The notes: generated by a model not told the origin, from the sequence alone. Numbered from the stretch's first letter, positions 1 to 11,195 are shown. The stretch: 64,000 bases of DNA from Myxocyprinus asiaticus (GCF_019703515.2 NC_059358.1:49184594-49248593); one strand, 5' to 3'. Numbers and translations are program-made.

Positions 1-297
1 GGCAAGTCATTTAGGACATCTACTTTGTTCATGACACAAGTAATTTTTCCAACAATTGTTTACAGACAGATCTTTTCACTTTTAATTGACTGTATCACAA
101 TTCCAGTGGGTCAGAAGTTTACATACACTAAGTTAACTGTACCTTTAAGCAGCTTGGAAAATTCCAGAAAATGATGTCAAGCCTTTAGGCAATTAGCCAA
201 TTAGCTTCTGATAGGCTAATTGGAGTCAGTTGGAGGTGTACCTGTGAATGCATTTTAAGGCCTACCTTCAAACTCAGTGCCTCTTTGCTTGACATCA

Positions 298-1254
298 TGG
301 GACAATCAAAAGAAATCAGCCTAGACCTAGACAGCCTAGTCTGGTTCATCCTTGGGAGCAATTTTCAAATGCCTGAAGGTAACAAGTTCATCTGTACAAA
401 CAATAGTATGCAAGTATAAACACCATGGGACCATGCAGCCATCATACCACTCAGGAAGGAGATGCATTCTGTCTCCTAAAGATGAACGTAGTTTGGTGCA
501 AAAAGTGCAAATCCTTCACCTTGTGAAGATGCTGGAGGAAACAGGTAGACAAGTATCTATATCCACAGTAAAACGAGTCCTATATTGACATAACCTGAAA
601 GGCTACTCAGCAAGGAAGAAGCCAATGCTCCAAAACTGCCATAAAAAAGCCAGACTACAGTTTGCAAGTGCACATGGGGACAAAGATCTTACTTTTTGCA
701 GAAATGTCCTCTGGTCTGATGAAACAAAAAAGGAACTGTTTGGCCATAATGATCATAGTTAAGTTTGGAGGAAAAAGGGTGAGGCTTGCAAGCCGAAGAA
801 CACCATCCCAACCGTGAAGCATGGGGGTGACAGCATCATGTTGTGCACTTCACAAAATAGATGGCATCATGAGGAAGGAAAATTATGTGGATATATTGAA
901 GCAACATCTCAAGACATCAGCCAGGAAGTTAAAGCTCGGTCGCAAATGGGTCTTCCAAATAGACAATGACCCCAAGCATACCTCCAAAACTGTGGCAAAA
1001 TGGCTTAAGGACAACAAAGTCAAGGTATTGGAGTGGCCATCACAAGGCCCTGACCTCAATCCGATAGAAAATTTGTGGGCAGAACTGAAAAAGCGTGTGC
1101 GGCAAGGAGGCCTGCTAACCTGACTCAGTTACACCAGCTTTGTCTGGAGGAATGGGCCAAAATTCCAGCAACTTATTGTGAGAAGCTTGTGGAAGACTAC
1201 CCAAAATGTTTGACCCAAGTTAAACAATTTAAAGGCAATGCTACCAAATACTAA
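298..1254 (+). pseudogene. Tc1-type transposase pseudogene (copy 1)
   Basis: The intact family protein is a roughly 340-residue cut-and-paste transposase with an N-terminal paired-like helix-turn-helix DNA-binding region and a C-terminal DD34E catalytic domain. The natural ATG is at 298 (MGQSKEIS), but the frame is lost within about 20 codons by an internal change. The DNA-binding part (KYKHHGTMQPSYHSGRR) is readable at 352-588 and the catalytic part at 821-1123. The second catalytic Asp (IDNDPKHTSK) and the Glu (GPDLNPIENLW) are visible. The first Asp region (WSDETK) near 715-732 is followed by a TAG stop at about 760, and the glycine-rich segment after GVTASC is shortened. The last stop is TAA at 1252-1254. 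It cannot encode an active enzyme. Confidence 0.93.
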
Positions 1255-1258
1255 CAAA

Positions 1259-1475
1259 GTGTATGTAAACTTCTGACCACTGGGAATGTGATGAAAGAAA
1301 TAAAAGCTGAAATAAATCATTCTCTCTACTATTATTCTGACATTTCACATTCTTAAAGTAGCGATCCTAACTGACCTAAGACAGGGAATGTTTTCTACCA
1401 TTAAATGTCAGGAATTGTGAAAAACTGAGTTTAAATGTTTTTGGCTAAGGTGTATGTAAACTTCTAACCCAACTG
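1259..1475. repeat. Right IR/DR of Tc1 copy 1
   Basis: The inner direct repeat (gtatgtaaacttctgacc, about 1261-1278) and outer direct repeat (gtatgtaaacttctaaccc, 1452-1470) are about 190 bp apart. They are inverted copies of the inner left repeat at 103-132. In this family these are the transposase binding sites. Confidence 0.88.
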
Positions 1476-1944
1476 CACATTAAAGACATCCAGAACGTCA
1501 TGGAAATCGACTACATAGTGGATTACAATTAACTACGTCATCGCGCTACAGTCCACAGTGAGGACAGTCTCAATTATTCCCACCCTGACACCTCCCCCCA
1601 ATCAACAGGCAATCACAGAAAATGAACACCAATAGATGAACTTGCCAACTTAGTGACTTTGTCGCTAGATTTAGCGACCCCCTTAGCGTAAAAGAGCCAT
1701 TTTACGACTAGCGACAATTTTAGTGACTTTTGCATTCTGCTTTAGCGACATTCTTTCACATCTGGCAACACAAATAACATCAGCTCTATCGTGAATGATG
1801 TCTCATTTTTCTCGGTGTTCTAGCAACCCCTGTGTTTCAAGTAATATGACTGACCTGCATGCCATCAGTTGGATTTATGTGCATACGGATGTTCTATAAA
1901 TCGAATGACTGACGAGCTTATGTGTTGTTGGTATTTTTGCGACA
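1476..1944. other. Gene-free stretch with 'tagcgac' repeats
   Basis: No coding region is recognised. Between about 1640 and 1760 the words 'tagtgac', 'tagcgac' and 'gcgacttt' recur many times (for example ttagcgacccccttagcg), suggesting a small degenerate simple-sequence array. The rest shows no structure I can support. Confidence 0.5.
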
Positions 1945-3290
1945 ATCCTGCTTCTGTGTGGAAAGGCCTGAAAAGAATCACCAAGTACAAGACACCTCCT
2001 ACTCACTCTGTAAAGAGTCAATTAATGGCTGGTGAACTGAATGTGTTTTACTGCAGGTTTGAAAAGCCCAGTCTCACACCCCTGCCCCGCTCTGATCTTC
2101 ACTTCACACACCAACACCTCCTGGAACCCCCCTCCTGCTACTCAATTTGCACTTATGATCTGTGAGGAGGTTGTGTGCCGGGTCTTTCGGAAACAAAAGA
2201 CTAGGAAAGCTTTAGGCCCAGATGGTGTTTCACCTGCCTGTCCAAATGGCCCCCATCTTCACACAGATCTTCAATAGATCACTGGAGCAGTGTGAAGTTC
2301 CCTGCTGCTTCAAACACTCCACCATCATTCCAGTCCCCCCCCCCCCCCCCCCCAAAAAAAAAAAAAAAAAAAAAAAAGAATCGCAGGTCTTAATGACTAC
2401 AGACCTGTCGCTCTCACATCTGTGGTCATGAAGTTGTTTAAGAGACTGGTTTTGGCCTACCTGAAGGACATCACTGGACCCCTGCTGGACCCCCTTCAGT
2501 TTGCTTACTGAGCAAAAAGGTCTGTGGATGATGCTGTCAATATGGGACTGCATTACATCCTGCAACACCTCGACAGACCTGGGACTTGTGCAAGGATCCT
2601 ATTCGCGGACTTCAGTTCAGCCTTCAATACCATCATGCCTGATCTTCTCTGAACCAAACTGATCCAGCTCTCCGTGCGCACCCCAATCTGTCGATGGATC
2701 ATCAGCTTTCTGACAGATAGGCAGCAGCTAGTGAAACTGGGGAAACTCACATCCGAGACCCTCACTATTAGCATGGGTACTCCTCAGGGCTGCATTCTCT
2801 CTCCACTGCTCTTCTCCCTGTACACAAATGACTGCACTGCAAAGGACTCCTCTGTCAAAGCCTCATCCGTGATGGTGACGAGTCTACATACAGACAGGAG
2901 GTTGAACAGCTGGCTGTCTGGTGCGGTCACAACAACCTTGAGCTGAACACACTCAAAACAGTGGAGATGATAGTGGACTTCAGGAGAAATTCCCCCATAC
3001 TACCCCCTCACCATTCTGAACAGCACTGTGGCAGCAGTGGAGTCATTCAGGTTCCTGGGCTCTACTATCTCTCAGGACCTGAAGTGGGACACCCACATAG
3101 ACTCCATTGTGAAGAAGGCTCAGCAGAGGTTGTACTTCCTTCGCCAGCTGAGGAAGTTCAACCTGCCACAGGAGCTGCTGACACAGTTCTACTCGGCCGT
3201 CACTGAGCCTGTCCTGTGTACATCTATAACTGTCTGGTTTTGTTCAGCCACCAAATCAGACAGAAGGAAACTAAAATGGACAGTTAGGTG
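1945..3290 (+). pseudogene. L2/CR1-type non-LTR retrotransposon, reverse transcriptase fragment
   Basis: This is a decayed piece of a LINE ORF2 reverse transcriptase spread over several frames. Recognisable blocks are KTRKALGPDGVSPAC (about 2196-2240), [20 protein letters not shown] (2280-2335), DPLQFAY (about 2490), ADFSSAFNTIMPDLL (about 2608-2650), ISFLTDRQQLVKLGK (2701-2745), GTPQGCILSPLLFSLYTND (2776-2832) and IVKKAQQRLYFLRQLRKFNL (3109-3168). The segment between SVK and the downstream DGDES-like region (about 2860-2885) is too short, and the catalytic F/Y-ADD box is missing, so a small deletion removed the active site. There are several frameshifts and an in-frame stop near 2507. The endonuclease domain and 3' tail are not seen. 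Clade assignment (L2 versus a CR1 relative) is from sequence memory. Confidence 0.88.
2335..2377. repeat. C19-A24 homopolymer pair inside a LINE coding region
   Basis: Nineteen C are followed by 24 A, exactly where the RT frame should read ...IPVPKK... (a short CCCAAAG-like stretch). It disrupts the frame. It is either a homopolymer expansion or a sequencing/assembly artefact. Confidence 0.9.
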
Positions 3291-3383
3291 AAAAATTGTA
3301 AATTGGATTAATAAAATGCCTGCCAATAATGCTAAATTGTAAAATATTAAAAGCATAATCACTCTACAAGATGGCTATACATG

Positions 3384-4111
3384 AACAGATGTAATATAAG
3401 CATTACAAATAATATAAATTAACAGTATTCATTGGCAAAAATGCGTGTGACAGGGTTGGAGGAACAATTAAGTGGGAAACAACAAAAGCCAGTTTGCAGA
3501 GGACAGCAGAGGGTCAAATCCTCACCCTTGAAGATATGTTCCCCTTTTGCAATGAGAAGATTAAGGGGGTTACATACATCTACGTCAAAGCGAGGAAGTA
3601 ACTGGACTTCATGAACTTAAACTCAAGGACAGGTTCGATAAGTGTGACAGAATTCCGGGTACAAGAAAATGTTACCGTTTTGAGGTGGTATAAGATATTA
3701 CTATCAGGTGCTTCTTTACATCTGCATCGTAAGAGTTTGAAGAACATGCAGTGATGAAATCTGTCCCCCTGATCCTACGGAATAATGACTGCCGCTTGTG
3801 TCTATGATGACCAGTGGTGAGGACATCAGCAAGGAAAACTGTGATGTTTTTGTAAAATTCTTCCACCCACCTGGATCAAGAACATAATTTAAGATATCTA
3901 CTGAGGACAAAGCGTGGGTTCCCATGAACAATGTTCTCAGAAAACTGACACGTGTGTTGACTACTGGACACTCCCACAACATTTCTGAGAGACCGAGTGT
4001 GGAAATCTCACAGCTTCTAATCAAACATGTAGCTTGAAATTGTAGCTTGAACATAATTACTGTAAAATACTGTTCATTTTTATTATTTGTAATGCTTATA
4101 TTACATCTGTT
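3384..4111. mobile_element. 728-bp inverted-repeat (MITE-like) element
   Basis: The first 45 bp (3384-3428, beginning aacagatgtaatataagc) and the last 45 bp (4067-4111, ending gcttatattacatctgtt) are inverted copies with only about two mismatches. The interior is richer in GC than its flanks. It gives a short plus-strand reading (about 3840-4020) that looks like the C-terminal end of some transposon-borne protein, but I cannot name the family. No clear target-site duplication is visible, so the superfamily is unassigned. It may be an internally deleted DNA transposon. Confidence 0.8.
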
Positions 4112-5024
4112 AATTTCTCAAAACGCACAAATAAAGTAGGCTTTTCCCCAGATTTCTATTAGCCCTAGCTATGTAACCAGTGGAATCTCGAAATGATTCA
4201 ATGATCACTCATAGCTCATCTGTCGTCACCTAGTGGCATCTCCAGAAGTGGTCACAAAACTGGTCAATTTAATAAAACTGTACAAATTGTGAAACAGAAG
4301 CAAGCCACAACAATGTACCCTTTATTTTTGTTGCTAATTCTGCACAATTCTTCATATAATTAGCTATACTTAAGTCATTAAAATAGCTTAAGCTTATTCT
4401 TTAAAAAATTGCCCCGGAAAATGTTTGTGGATCAGTAATTGTCTCACCTTTTTCGCCCCTCATGAATTTGCATCTCGGTGAGTAATAAATTGTAGACAAT
4501 GATGACAGTCCGCCCACTGATAAAAAATAAATAAAAATAATTCACACTGGGTTGGTAGCATGGTAATTCGGCATTAATACCTCGGGATGTGAATTAATTT
4601 TCAAAAATTAAATGATCGGAGTCAGACTATACTGCGGTTACCACATGTAGTATGCAGAAAACACGGAATCTAGTCATAAAAATAGCATTAGCAATAAACG
4701 CAGAATGTCATGGAATATGACATATTTGGACGAAAATTAATGTTTAAATGTACAATTAATCAAATTAAAATTATGATATGTCCTAGTGTGATAATTAAAC
4801 TTAAAAAGTCTTTGATATAATTGAATAATTAAATAATCTGCAAGTGATGTGCGCTTCAACATGAATGTCCGTCAAAAACAGAAACGCCAAAATAAAAGCT
4901 CGATTTAAATGGACGCATGTGTTTTTGCTTAAATATTACCCCATGTAATATTTCCTACTCATATACTCATTAAGCCAAAAAGTCTAGAAGACCTTTAAGT
5001 AATAACAGAAAATAAAAATACAGT
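4112..5024. other. AT-rich gene-free stretch
   Basis: No coding region or recognised repeat is seen. The sequence is AT-rich with short A/T runs. An isolated 'gtcacctagtggcat' motif at about 4224-4238 resembles the CTCF-like core found in the repeat units further right. Confidence 0.4.
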
Positions 5025-6630
5025 CTTCTCTAGCAATCTTGATAGTGTCGCCCCCCTTCGATTACAGAAAATTAAAGAAAAAAGCCCTGCACCATGGTAC
5101 AACGACCACACTCATGCTTGGAAAATGGAGCGCAAGTGGAAGAATACAAAATTAGAGGTATTTCACGGTACATGGAAGTTTAGTGTCTGTAGCTACAGAC
5201 AGGCACTAAAAGCTGCCAGGTCAGCATATTTTAGCAAACTCATAGAAAATAACCACAACAATCCTAGTTGTTTATTCACTTTTGTGGCTAAACTGGTTAG
5301 GATTAAATAGACTGAACCAGATATTCCGTCGCAGCACAATAGTAATGATTTCATGAATTTCTTTACTGATAAAATTAAAACCATCAGAAATAAATTTGGA
5401 ATTATGCAATCATCTGTCACAGTACCAGAAAATAGTGTCTCATAATTTTCCTCACAAGCAACTTCAATCCTTCACTGTCATAGGTCATGAAGAGCTAACA
5501 AAACTTACTGAAACATCAAAAGCCACAACATGTATGTTAGATCCAATACCAACTAAGCTCATAAAAGTGATACTCCCTGTAATCTCAGAACCTCTTCTTA
5601 ATATTATTAACATCTCACTATACTTAGGACATGTCCCAAGAAACTTTAAAATGGCAGTTTTCAAACTGCTTATTAAGAAGCCACAGCTTGATCCTGGAGA
5701 ATTGGCTAATTATAGACTGATTTAAAATCTCCCGTTTATGTTGAAAATACTAGTAAAGGTAGTGTCCTCCCAACTATGTTCATTTCTACAGAGAAATGGT
5801 ATATATGAACAATTTCAGTCAGGATTTAGGCTCCATCACAATACAGAGACTGCACTTATCAGAGTTACAAATGACTTGCTCTTATTATCTGATCACGGGT
5901 GCATTTCTCTTCTAGTGCTTTTAGACCTTAGTGCTGCCTTCGACACCATAGATCACAACATTCTTTCGAATAGGCTTGAGAATCATGTTGGCATAAGCTT
6001 GGTTTAGGTCCTATTTAGAAGACAGCTACCACTTTGACAAGTCCTTGTTTACACAGACAAATTAAACAATAGTTAAGTATTAAGTGCCACAGGGATCAGT
6101 TTTAGCGTCTCTGCTTTTCTCCTTATATATGCTTCCCCTGGGAAATATTATCAGGAATCGTGGAATAAGTTTCCACTGTTATGCCGACGATACCCAACTT
6201 TATATTCTATAAAACCCTATGAAATTTCACAATTCTCCAAATTAGCAGAGTGTATCAATGAAATCAAAGATTGGATGACCAGATATTTTCTTCAACTCAA
6301 TTCCGACAAAACAGAGGTACAAATTATTGGACCAAAAACCCCTAAAAATAAGCTGCTAAAATAGAATTTGACTCTTGATGGATGTACTGTTATATCATCT
6401 TCTACAGCGAAGAACTTAGGTGTTATATTTGATACCAATTTGTCCTTTGAAAATCTAATTTCCAATGTTTGTAGAACAACATTCTTCCACCTCGGAAATA
6501 TTGCTAAATTACCACACATGCTCTCTGTTGCTGATGAAACTAATTCATGTGTTCATGACCTCAAGACTAGATTATTGTAATGCATTACTGGGAGGTTGTC
6601 CAGCAACTTCAATAAATAAACTTCAGAGGG
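5025..6630 (+). pseudogene. L2-type LINE (family 2) reverse transcriptase, frameshifted
   Basis: A second, different LINE family with ORF2 fragments in all three frames. Readable blocks are APWYNDHTHAWK (about 5085), ALKAARSAYFSKLIENNHNN (about 5206-5265), TTCMLDPIPTKLIK (about 5525-5566), NFKMAVFKLLIKKPQLDPGE (about 5642-5700), VLLDLSAAFDTIDHNIL (about 5917-5967), the catalytic YADD at 6180-6191 followed by TQLY, and LGVIFDTNLSFE (about 6418-6453). The RT palm motifs survive, but the frame is broken by TAG at 5308-5310, TAA at about 5723 and several indels. The endonuclease domain is absent, as expected for a 5'-truncated copy. The same family appears on the minus strand at 62085-63290, and its 3' tail at 9660-9985 and 61190-61302. 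Confidence 0.88.
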
Positions 6631-7335
6631 GTAATCTCTGAGAGAGGAGTAGACTATGTTATTTATATGAAATTCCGTACCTGTATTCCAATCCACATCT
6701 TGATGTAATCCTTTCTCAATATCATGCAGCAATGTGTTTTCATGAGCTGATTGGGGGGCTAAACAAAAAGTTAAAATGTGACAAGACTGCAGTATACCAA
6801 ATAGACTCGTTCAGCGCGTGCAAGCCATTTGCGCATCACGAGACGGCAGCGCTTCACTTTTGATTAAATGTGCCTGCTTTGCTTCAGTCAGGCTGCGGGG
6901 ATGAAAGCCTACATTCCGTGTTTCATTTGTTTCTTTTTGCATTCAGAACAACATGTGATGTAATAAGGAAAACACCACTATTAATCCTTGAGATTTCCAA
7001 CCCAGCATACAGGTACACCCTTCTCAAACCATGGTCACACTCAAAATGACTAAAAAAAAAATGATCACTTAAAATGATTAAAAAAGAAAACATAAACCCA
7101 CATTGTGCAGTTCAAAAATCTGAGTCTATTCAAAATATAAATTAAACCTGTAAATAAAATTTTTGGATTTTGGAGGTACCGAAAAGGGCTAAATAGCTGA
7201 TCGGCTTGTGATGTGCGAATGGCTTGCATGTGCAGTGTGAGTCTCATCACACTTAGTGTTTAGCCTCCCATTCAACTGATGAAAATTCGCTGCGTGATCA
7301 TGAGGAAGGATTAGATCAAGATGTAGATTGTGAAA
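6631..7335. other. Gene-free stretch
   Basis: No gene is recognised. It has a slightly GC-richer patch at 6800-6900 and an A-rich patch at 7030-7170. No convincing inverted or tandem repeats were found. Confidence 0.4.
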
Positions 7336-7670
7336 AACGTCCTGGTTACTTGCGTAACCTCCGTTCCCTGATGGAGGGAACAAGATGTTGTGTCGATGTA
7401 GTAACACTAGGGGTCACTCTTGGGAGTCCGAGACACCTCTGGTCTTTGATAAAAGGCCAATGAAAATTGGCGAGTGGTATTTGCATACCACTCCCCCAGA
7501 CATACGGGTATAAAAGGAGCTGGTATGCAACCACTCATTCAGGTTTTGTGCTGAGGAGCCGAGACAAGGTCCTGGCCATTTCAGCGGGTAGTTCAGCGTT
7601 GTGGCAGGAGGGACACAACGTCTCATTCCCTCCATCAGGGAACAAATGTTACGCAAGTAACAAGGACGTT
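7336..7670. mobile_element. 335-bp inverted-repeat element (X) with internal promoter-like module
   Basis: The ends are inverted copies over about 45 bp. The left end is 7336-7380 (aacgtcctggttacttgcg, then ttccctgatggaggga) and the right end 7628-7670 (tccctccatcaggga, then cgcaagtaacaaggacgtt). The interior carries a CCAAT box, an octamer and a TATA box (separate entry). It has no coding capacity. It adjoins element Y, which shares the internal word 'gatgtagtaacactaggggtc' in related form, so the two belong to one family. Superfamily unassigned. Confidence 0.82.
7458..7516 (+). promoter_or_regulatory. CCAAT / octamer / TATA promoter-like module, left arm
   Basis: Within 60 bp are the small palindrome gccaatgaaaattggc (CCAAT box and its inverse), an exact octamer ATTTGCAT at 7479-7486 inside a further palindrome (gtggtatttgcataccac), and TATAAAAG at 7509-7516. 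This arrangement resembles vertebrate histone H2B promoters, which use CCAAT, octamer and TATA elements. A start would be expected near 7540. The same module is conserved in inverted orientation at 8823-8881. Activity is inferred, not shown. Confidence 0.6.
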
Positions 7671-8976
7671 CCCTATCTGTCACTCACTCGACGTTGTGTC
7701 AATGTAGTGACACTAGGGGTCCCTATACAAAACGCCACAACTGGCTGAACTGTGTTACGTGAACTGGCGGTGTGTGAAGGGCAGACTACTGTGTGCCTCA
7801 TAGCCAGTGCACCAGGCCGACATGTAACCTCCTCCAACACTGTTATGAGTGTCGAACGGCCCTTTGGGGACAAGTTGACTAACCAAAAGATAGAGACGGG
7901 CTAGCCCAGTCGTGGCCTCTTTTCCCCTTTTTTTTCCTCTCCCCCCCAAAAAAGGGAATTAACCGACTGGGGCCACCAGGTCTAGTCGGGTGGTTGTCCC
8001 TCCCAAGGAGAAGACACCGCGGAGACCACACCCCGCCCAGAGAGGGGGGAAGGGTATTTAAGTGGAAATACGTCACATGGTCGTGCCGAGCTTTGTCGGA
8101 AGTATGCCATGTGGAGAAGTCCCATGGTAGGTCCTACCCTACGGGGGAGGAGTTATTACAAGCATGGTGACAGGGGCAGAGGGGGCTCTGGGGAATCGGC
8201 CTTCCGGACTCATCCGGAAGCCCGATCGGGGCAGACGAGCATGCTGGGTAATGAGAGGTCCGTGGGGGGATAATCGGCGGAGGTGGTCCCATTGGGGTCC
8301 CCAAATCGCCCCCAGTGCTAGCCGCGCTGGCCTCAGACCCATAGGTAGAAGGACCGAGGCGGGGAGCCGCTGGGGTGGCTTGCTTTCGTAAGACACAAAC
8401 AACCGCAACGTTGCCATGGTCATGTTCTCACAATGAGTACATGATCAATCCACGAATGCTGTCTCCACGCGGGTCACGCCCAGACACGAAAGACAGGGAT
8501 CGTGACCGTCAGAAGTTGAGAGATAATGACCGCAACCAGGAATAACACACGAACGGAAAGGCATCTTTAGAAAGGATGCGTCTTTAAAAAGACGTTCCGT
8601 GTGTGCCGCTCTTTTAGAGAAATATACTCTTTTAGAAAAATATACTCTCTTATTTCTGCCGAAGCGCCCAGGGGAGTTCTCTGCAGTGCACCAGTGCAGA
8701 GGAGGGAGAAGCGCTGAGATGCACCGTCAGATCCAGCAGAGGTGAATGAAAAGTCAGCTCAGTAAACATCGACCGTTCAGCTCCGAAGAGAAAATCTGAA
8801 TGAGTGGTTACATACCAGCTCCTTTTATACCCGTATGTCAGGGGGAGTGGTATGCAAATACCACTCACCAATTTTCATTGGCCTTTTGTGAAAGATCCGA
8901 GGTGTCTCGGGCTCCCAAGAGTGACCCCTAGTGTCACTACATCAACACAATGTCGAGTGAGTGACAGATAGGGAAC
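7668..8976. mobile_element. 1.3-kb inverted-repeat element (Y), GC-rich interior
   Basis: The left end (7668-7720, starting gttccctatctgtcactcac) and right end (ending gtgagtgacagatagggaac at 8976) are inverted copies over about 50 bp, each containing gtgacactaggggtc. The right arm (about 8795-8935) also carries, inverted, the octamer/TATA module of element X. The interior at 7900-8560 is clearly GC-richer than the neighbouring DNA and includes the perfect hairpin cttccggactcatccggaag at 8202-8221. Short open frames on both strands there look like chance frames, with no domain recognised. It may be an internally deleted relative of a larger transposon. Confidence 0.75.
8823..8881 (-). promoter_or_regulatory. 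CCAAT / octamer / TATA promoter-like module, right arm
   Basis: On the minus strand this repeats the left module: TATAAAAG near 8823-8830, octamer (plus-strand atgcaaat, 8852-8859), and ccaattttcattgg at 8868-8881. It points toward the module at 7458-7516, so if both worked, transcripts would converge. Confidence 0.58.
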
Positions 8977-9659
8977 TTCAGTTAAATAAAATAGCCTGCT
9001 CCACTCTAGCTGTTGCTTGCATGCTAGTGATTATTACAATGACATAATATAAGAAATATTTAAGATTACACACAATTTTGTGATCAGTAATCAAATAAGC
9101 AAATTTGTGACATTAACTGTGATGACTCATTTTGTGAAAAAGGACAGGTTTTCTTTCATTAAAGCACTTTCACAAGATGCTCTGTGAAAATTCACATGCA
9201 GAATCAAGATTATATCATAATCATCGGGTTTTGCACTATCTTTTACTCAAACTGTTATGCTGATAATATAATTTGTAATGAAAAATAAACAATTAAATTA
9301 GAAATATTTTCACAAGTGGACTTGAATTTTGGATAAAATCGGGACAGCCATTGACCAGGAAAATAAAAAATGGCACTCCACACAACCTAGAAAAGGTTGC
9401 CGACCCCTGGACTACACTCTTAAAATGGAATACATAAACTATCAATTATTTGCCAACAAAAGCCTTAATCAGCCAACTAACAAAGGACAATGCATCTATG
9501 TGAACTTCTGCAGTTAATCCAAGATGAACTTCAAAGACATTAGTCATTAATCTAACAGTTTATACAAAATCTTTGTTTAAACAATGGCCCTGAACACTTA
9601 TTTAGTTTACTAATTTTAAACCATGACTTGCACTGCACACAAATAACTAATATTATCAT
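8977..9659. other. Gene-free stretch
   Basis: AT-rich sequence with no recognised coding region or repeat. Some short reading frames occur but show no family features. Confidence 0.4.
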
Positions 9660-9985
9660 GTTGTTTAGCCAGAGGATAACTGGCCCCCACAGTGAGCCTG
9701 GTTTATACCAAGGTTATTGTTCTCCATTTAACCAATATCTTAAAGAGTTTTGTGTTCCTTGCAACAGTCGCCTTCGGCTTGCTCACTGGGGTTCTAAATA
9801 CAATTATTATTTAATTATTTATTTTATACACAATTTACAATCATATTTAATCAAACTACACAATGATGGCTTAATACTTTATAGATATTATAGTTTTATT
9901 TTCTATTAATGCATGATTTTCTGTAAAGCTGCTTTGAAACAATGTGTGTTGTGAAAAGCACTATACAAATAAAAATGACTTGACT
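9660..9985 (+). mobile_element. LINE (L2-type) 3' UTR and tail fragment
   Basis: This is the characteristic fish LINE 3' end: 'gagcctggtttataccaagg', 'gagttttgtgttccttgc', 'cgccttcggcttgctcac', then 'gtaaagctgctttgaaacaa', 'gtgaaaagcactatacaaat' and a short (TGACT)n-like terminal repeat at 9973-9985. It has no coding sequence, so it is a strongly 5'-truncated insertion. The same tail ends the copies at 61190-61302 and, inverted, at 62085-62150. Confidence 0.8.
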
Positions 9986-10849
9986 TGTTGGGTGCATAAA
10001 ATGTCCTGGAAATGTCCTGGAAAATTGTGCCAGGAGAAGAGTGGGAACCCTCTGATCTCTCGTGCAGTTTAAATGCATTTTAATTTTTTATAAAGTCATA
10101 ATGATTGGCTGTCAGTAGAGAGATAAATCCCGCCGATTCTCTCACAAGAGGTGAATTTGAATAGTGCTCTTTCTCTCCATGTTTCTTGCGATCGGCTGCC
10201 TGCTGCAAAAGTCACTCATTCATGAGCATGTGCACGTGAACTAATCTTGAACTCAAGATCAAAGCCTGAGTTGACAAAGAAAGTTGATGAGTAGCATTAT
10301 GGTACCAATTAAGCCTGACTGGACTGGTTTGTTTGTTCAAACTAGCTTCGTGGTACAGGACCCAGGTCTTCAGAAGGTGAAAAACAAACATGAAAGAAGC
10401 AGAAATAAATGTGAATGACACAAATATAACCCAGTATATGACTTAGTATACAACTGTCTTTACAAAAGTACACATAGAGATGTGCCCTTTTAGAATGTGC
10501 ATCATAGGAGTCAGATCCTTTGATTTTATGCTGTGTGACAAGACATTAGGCAATGCAGAAGAAACATGATCAGTAGGGGGCAGTCGTGTTTCATTATTTG
10601 AACAAAAAATATCACCGATGGTTCAGTCAGTGAGATCATTTAAAAAATGGGACTATCTAGTCACAAGGCTGTCAGCGGAAAATTGCAATGAAAACAAATC
10701 TCACCAAAAGACACAGCAAGTAAAAATGATCAGCAATGGCAATAAACAAGGTCTACAATTGTTGACATTATATCACTGACTTTTAGGCAGTGATATAAAG
10801 TCAGCCATATTAGGCCTATATTTTGAATTTTTTTTATGAGTATGAGTGA
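9986..10849. other. Gene-free stretch with a short hairpin
   Basis: No gene is recognised. A perfect 11-bp inverted repeat (ttatatcactg ... cagtgatataa) lies at 10768-10798 around a 9-base spacer. It is too small to classify. A doubled 'atgtcctgga' occurs at about 9999-10022. Confidence 0.4.
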
Positions 10850-11195
10850 ATCATTAGTGTTTTATCAGCATGTATTCTGTATGCCCACTAAAAAATCTCA
10901 TTTGGCTTGTCCACGTTTAAGGTGCTTTGCCGCTGCCAGCCGCATTACAGAGAGGGTCACAGATCCCCTGTCCAAGCAGAAGCCAAGCATCAGCTTCGGC
11001 ACAAGAACAGCACCATTTTGGTGAAAAAGGAGTATACATGTCTGAGCAGAACTTGAGAGACTTTCATACATTTATAGTATAAATCTGTGAACCTCTCTCC
11101 GAACCGCAATGGGCAGCACCAAAGCATGTTAAAAGTGGACAAGCCAAATAAAATTTAATTGTGGGCATATATGCCAATAAAATACTAATGACTCT
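10850..11195. mobile_element. 346-bp foldback element with about 115-bp arms
   Basis: The left arm, 10850-10965, and right arm, 11081-11195, are inverted copies with scattered mismatches and small gaps. Shared words include ggcttgtccac / gtggacaagcc, tgtatgcccac / gtgggcatat, gagagggtcac / gtgaacctctctc and cattagtgttttat / aataaaatactaatg. The 115-bp spacer has no feature. It is non-coding, of MITE/foldback type, superfamily unassigned. Confidence 0.8.

Larger units (their letters stand above)
1..1475 (+). mobile_element. Tc1/mariner transposon, Sleeping Beauty-type, copy 1 (left end outside window)
   Basis: The window opens inside the left inverted repeat of a Sleeping Beauty/Tdr1-like element. 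The left inner direct repeat is at 103-132 (ccagtgggtcagaagtttac core). A decayed transposase gene follows at 298-1254, and the right repeat has an inner copy at about 1259-1287 and an outer copy at 1450-1475. This inner plus outer (IR/DR) layout is typical of salmonid and cyprinid Tc1 elements. The right end reads ...aactgcaca instead of the usual ...aactgTA, so the terminal bases are degraded. The element is defective because the transposase is frameshifted and has stops. Confidence 0.93.

Noticed and set aside
8139..8423. Overlapping 94- and 75-codon frames on both strands
   Set aside because: Chance frames in a GC-rich transposon interior; no family features.
7668..8976. CACTA (EnSpm) transposon because of 'cactagggg' near the ends
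   Set aside because: The inverted homology extends outward beyond the CACTA word, so it is not the terminus, and no 3-bp TSD was found.
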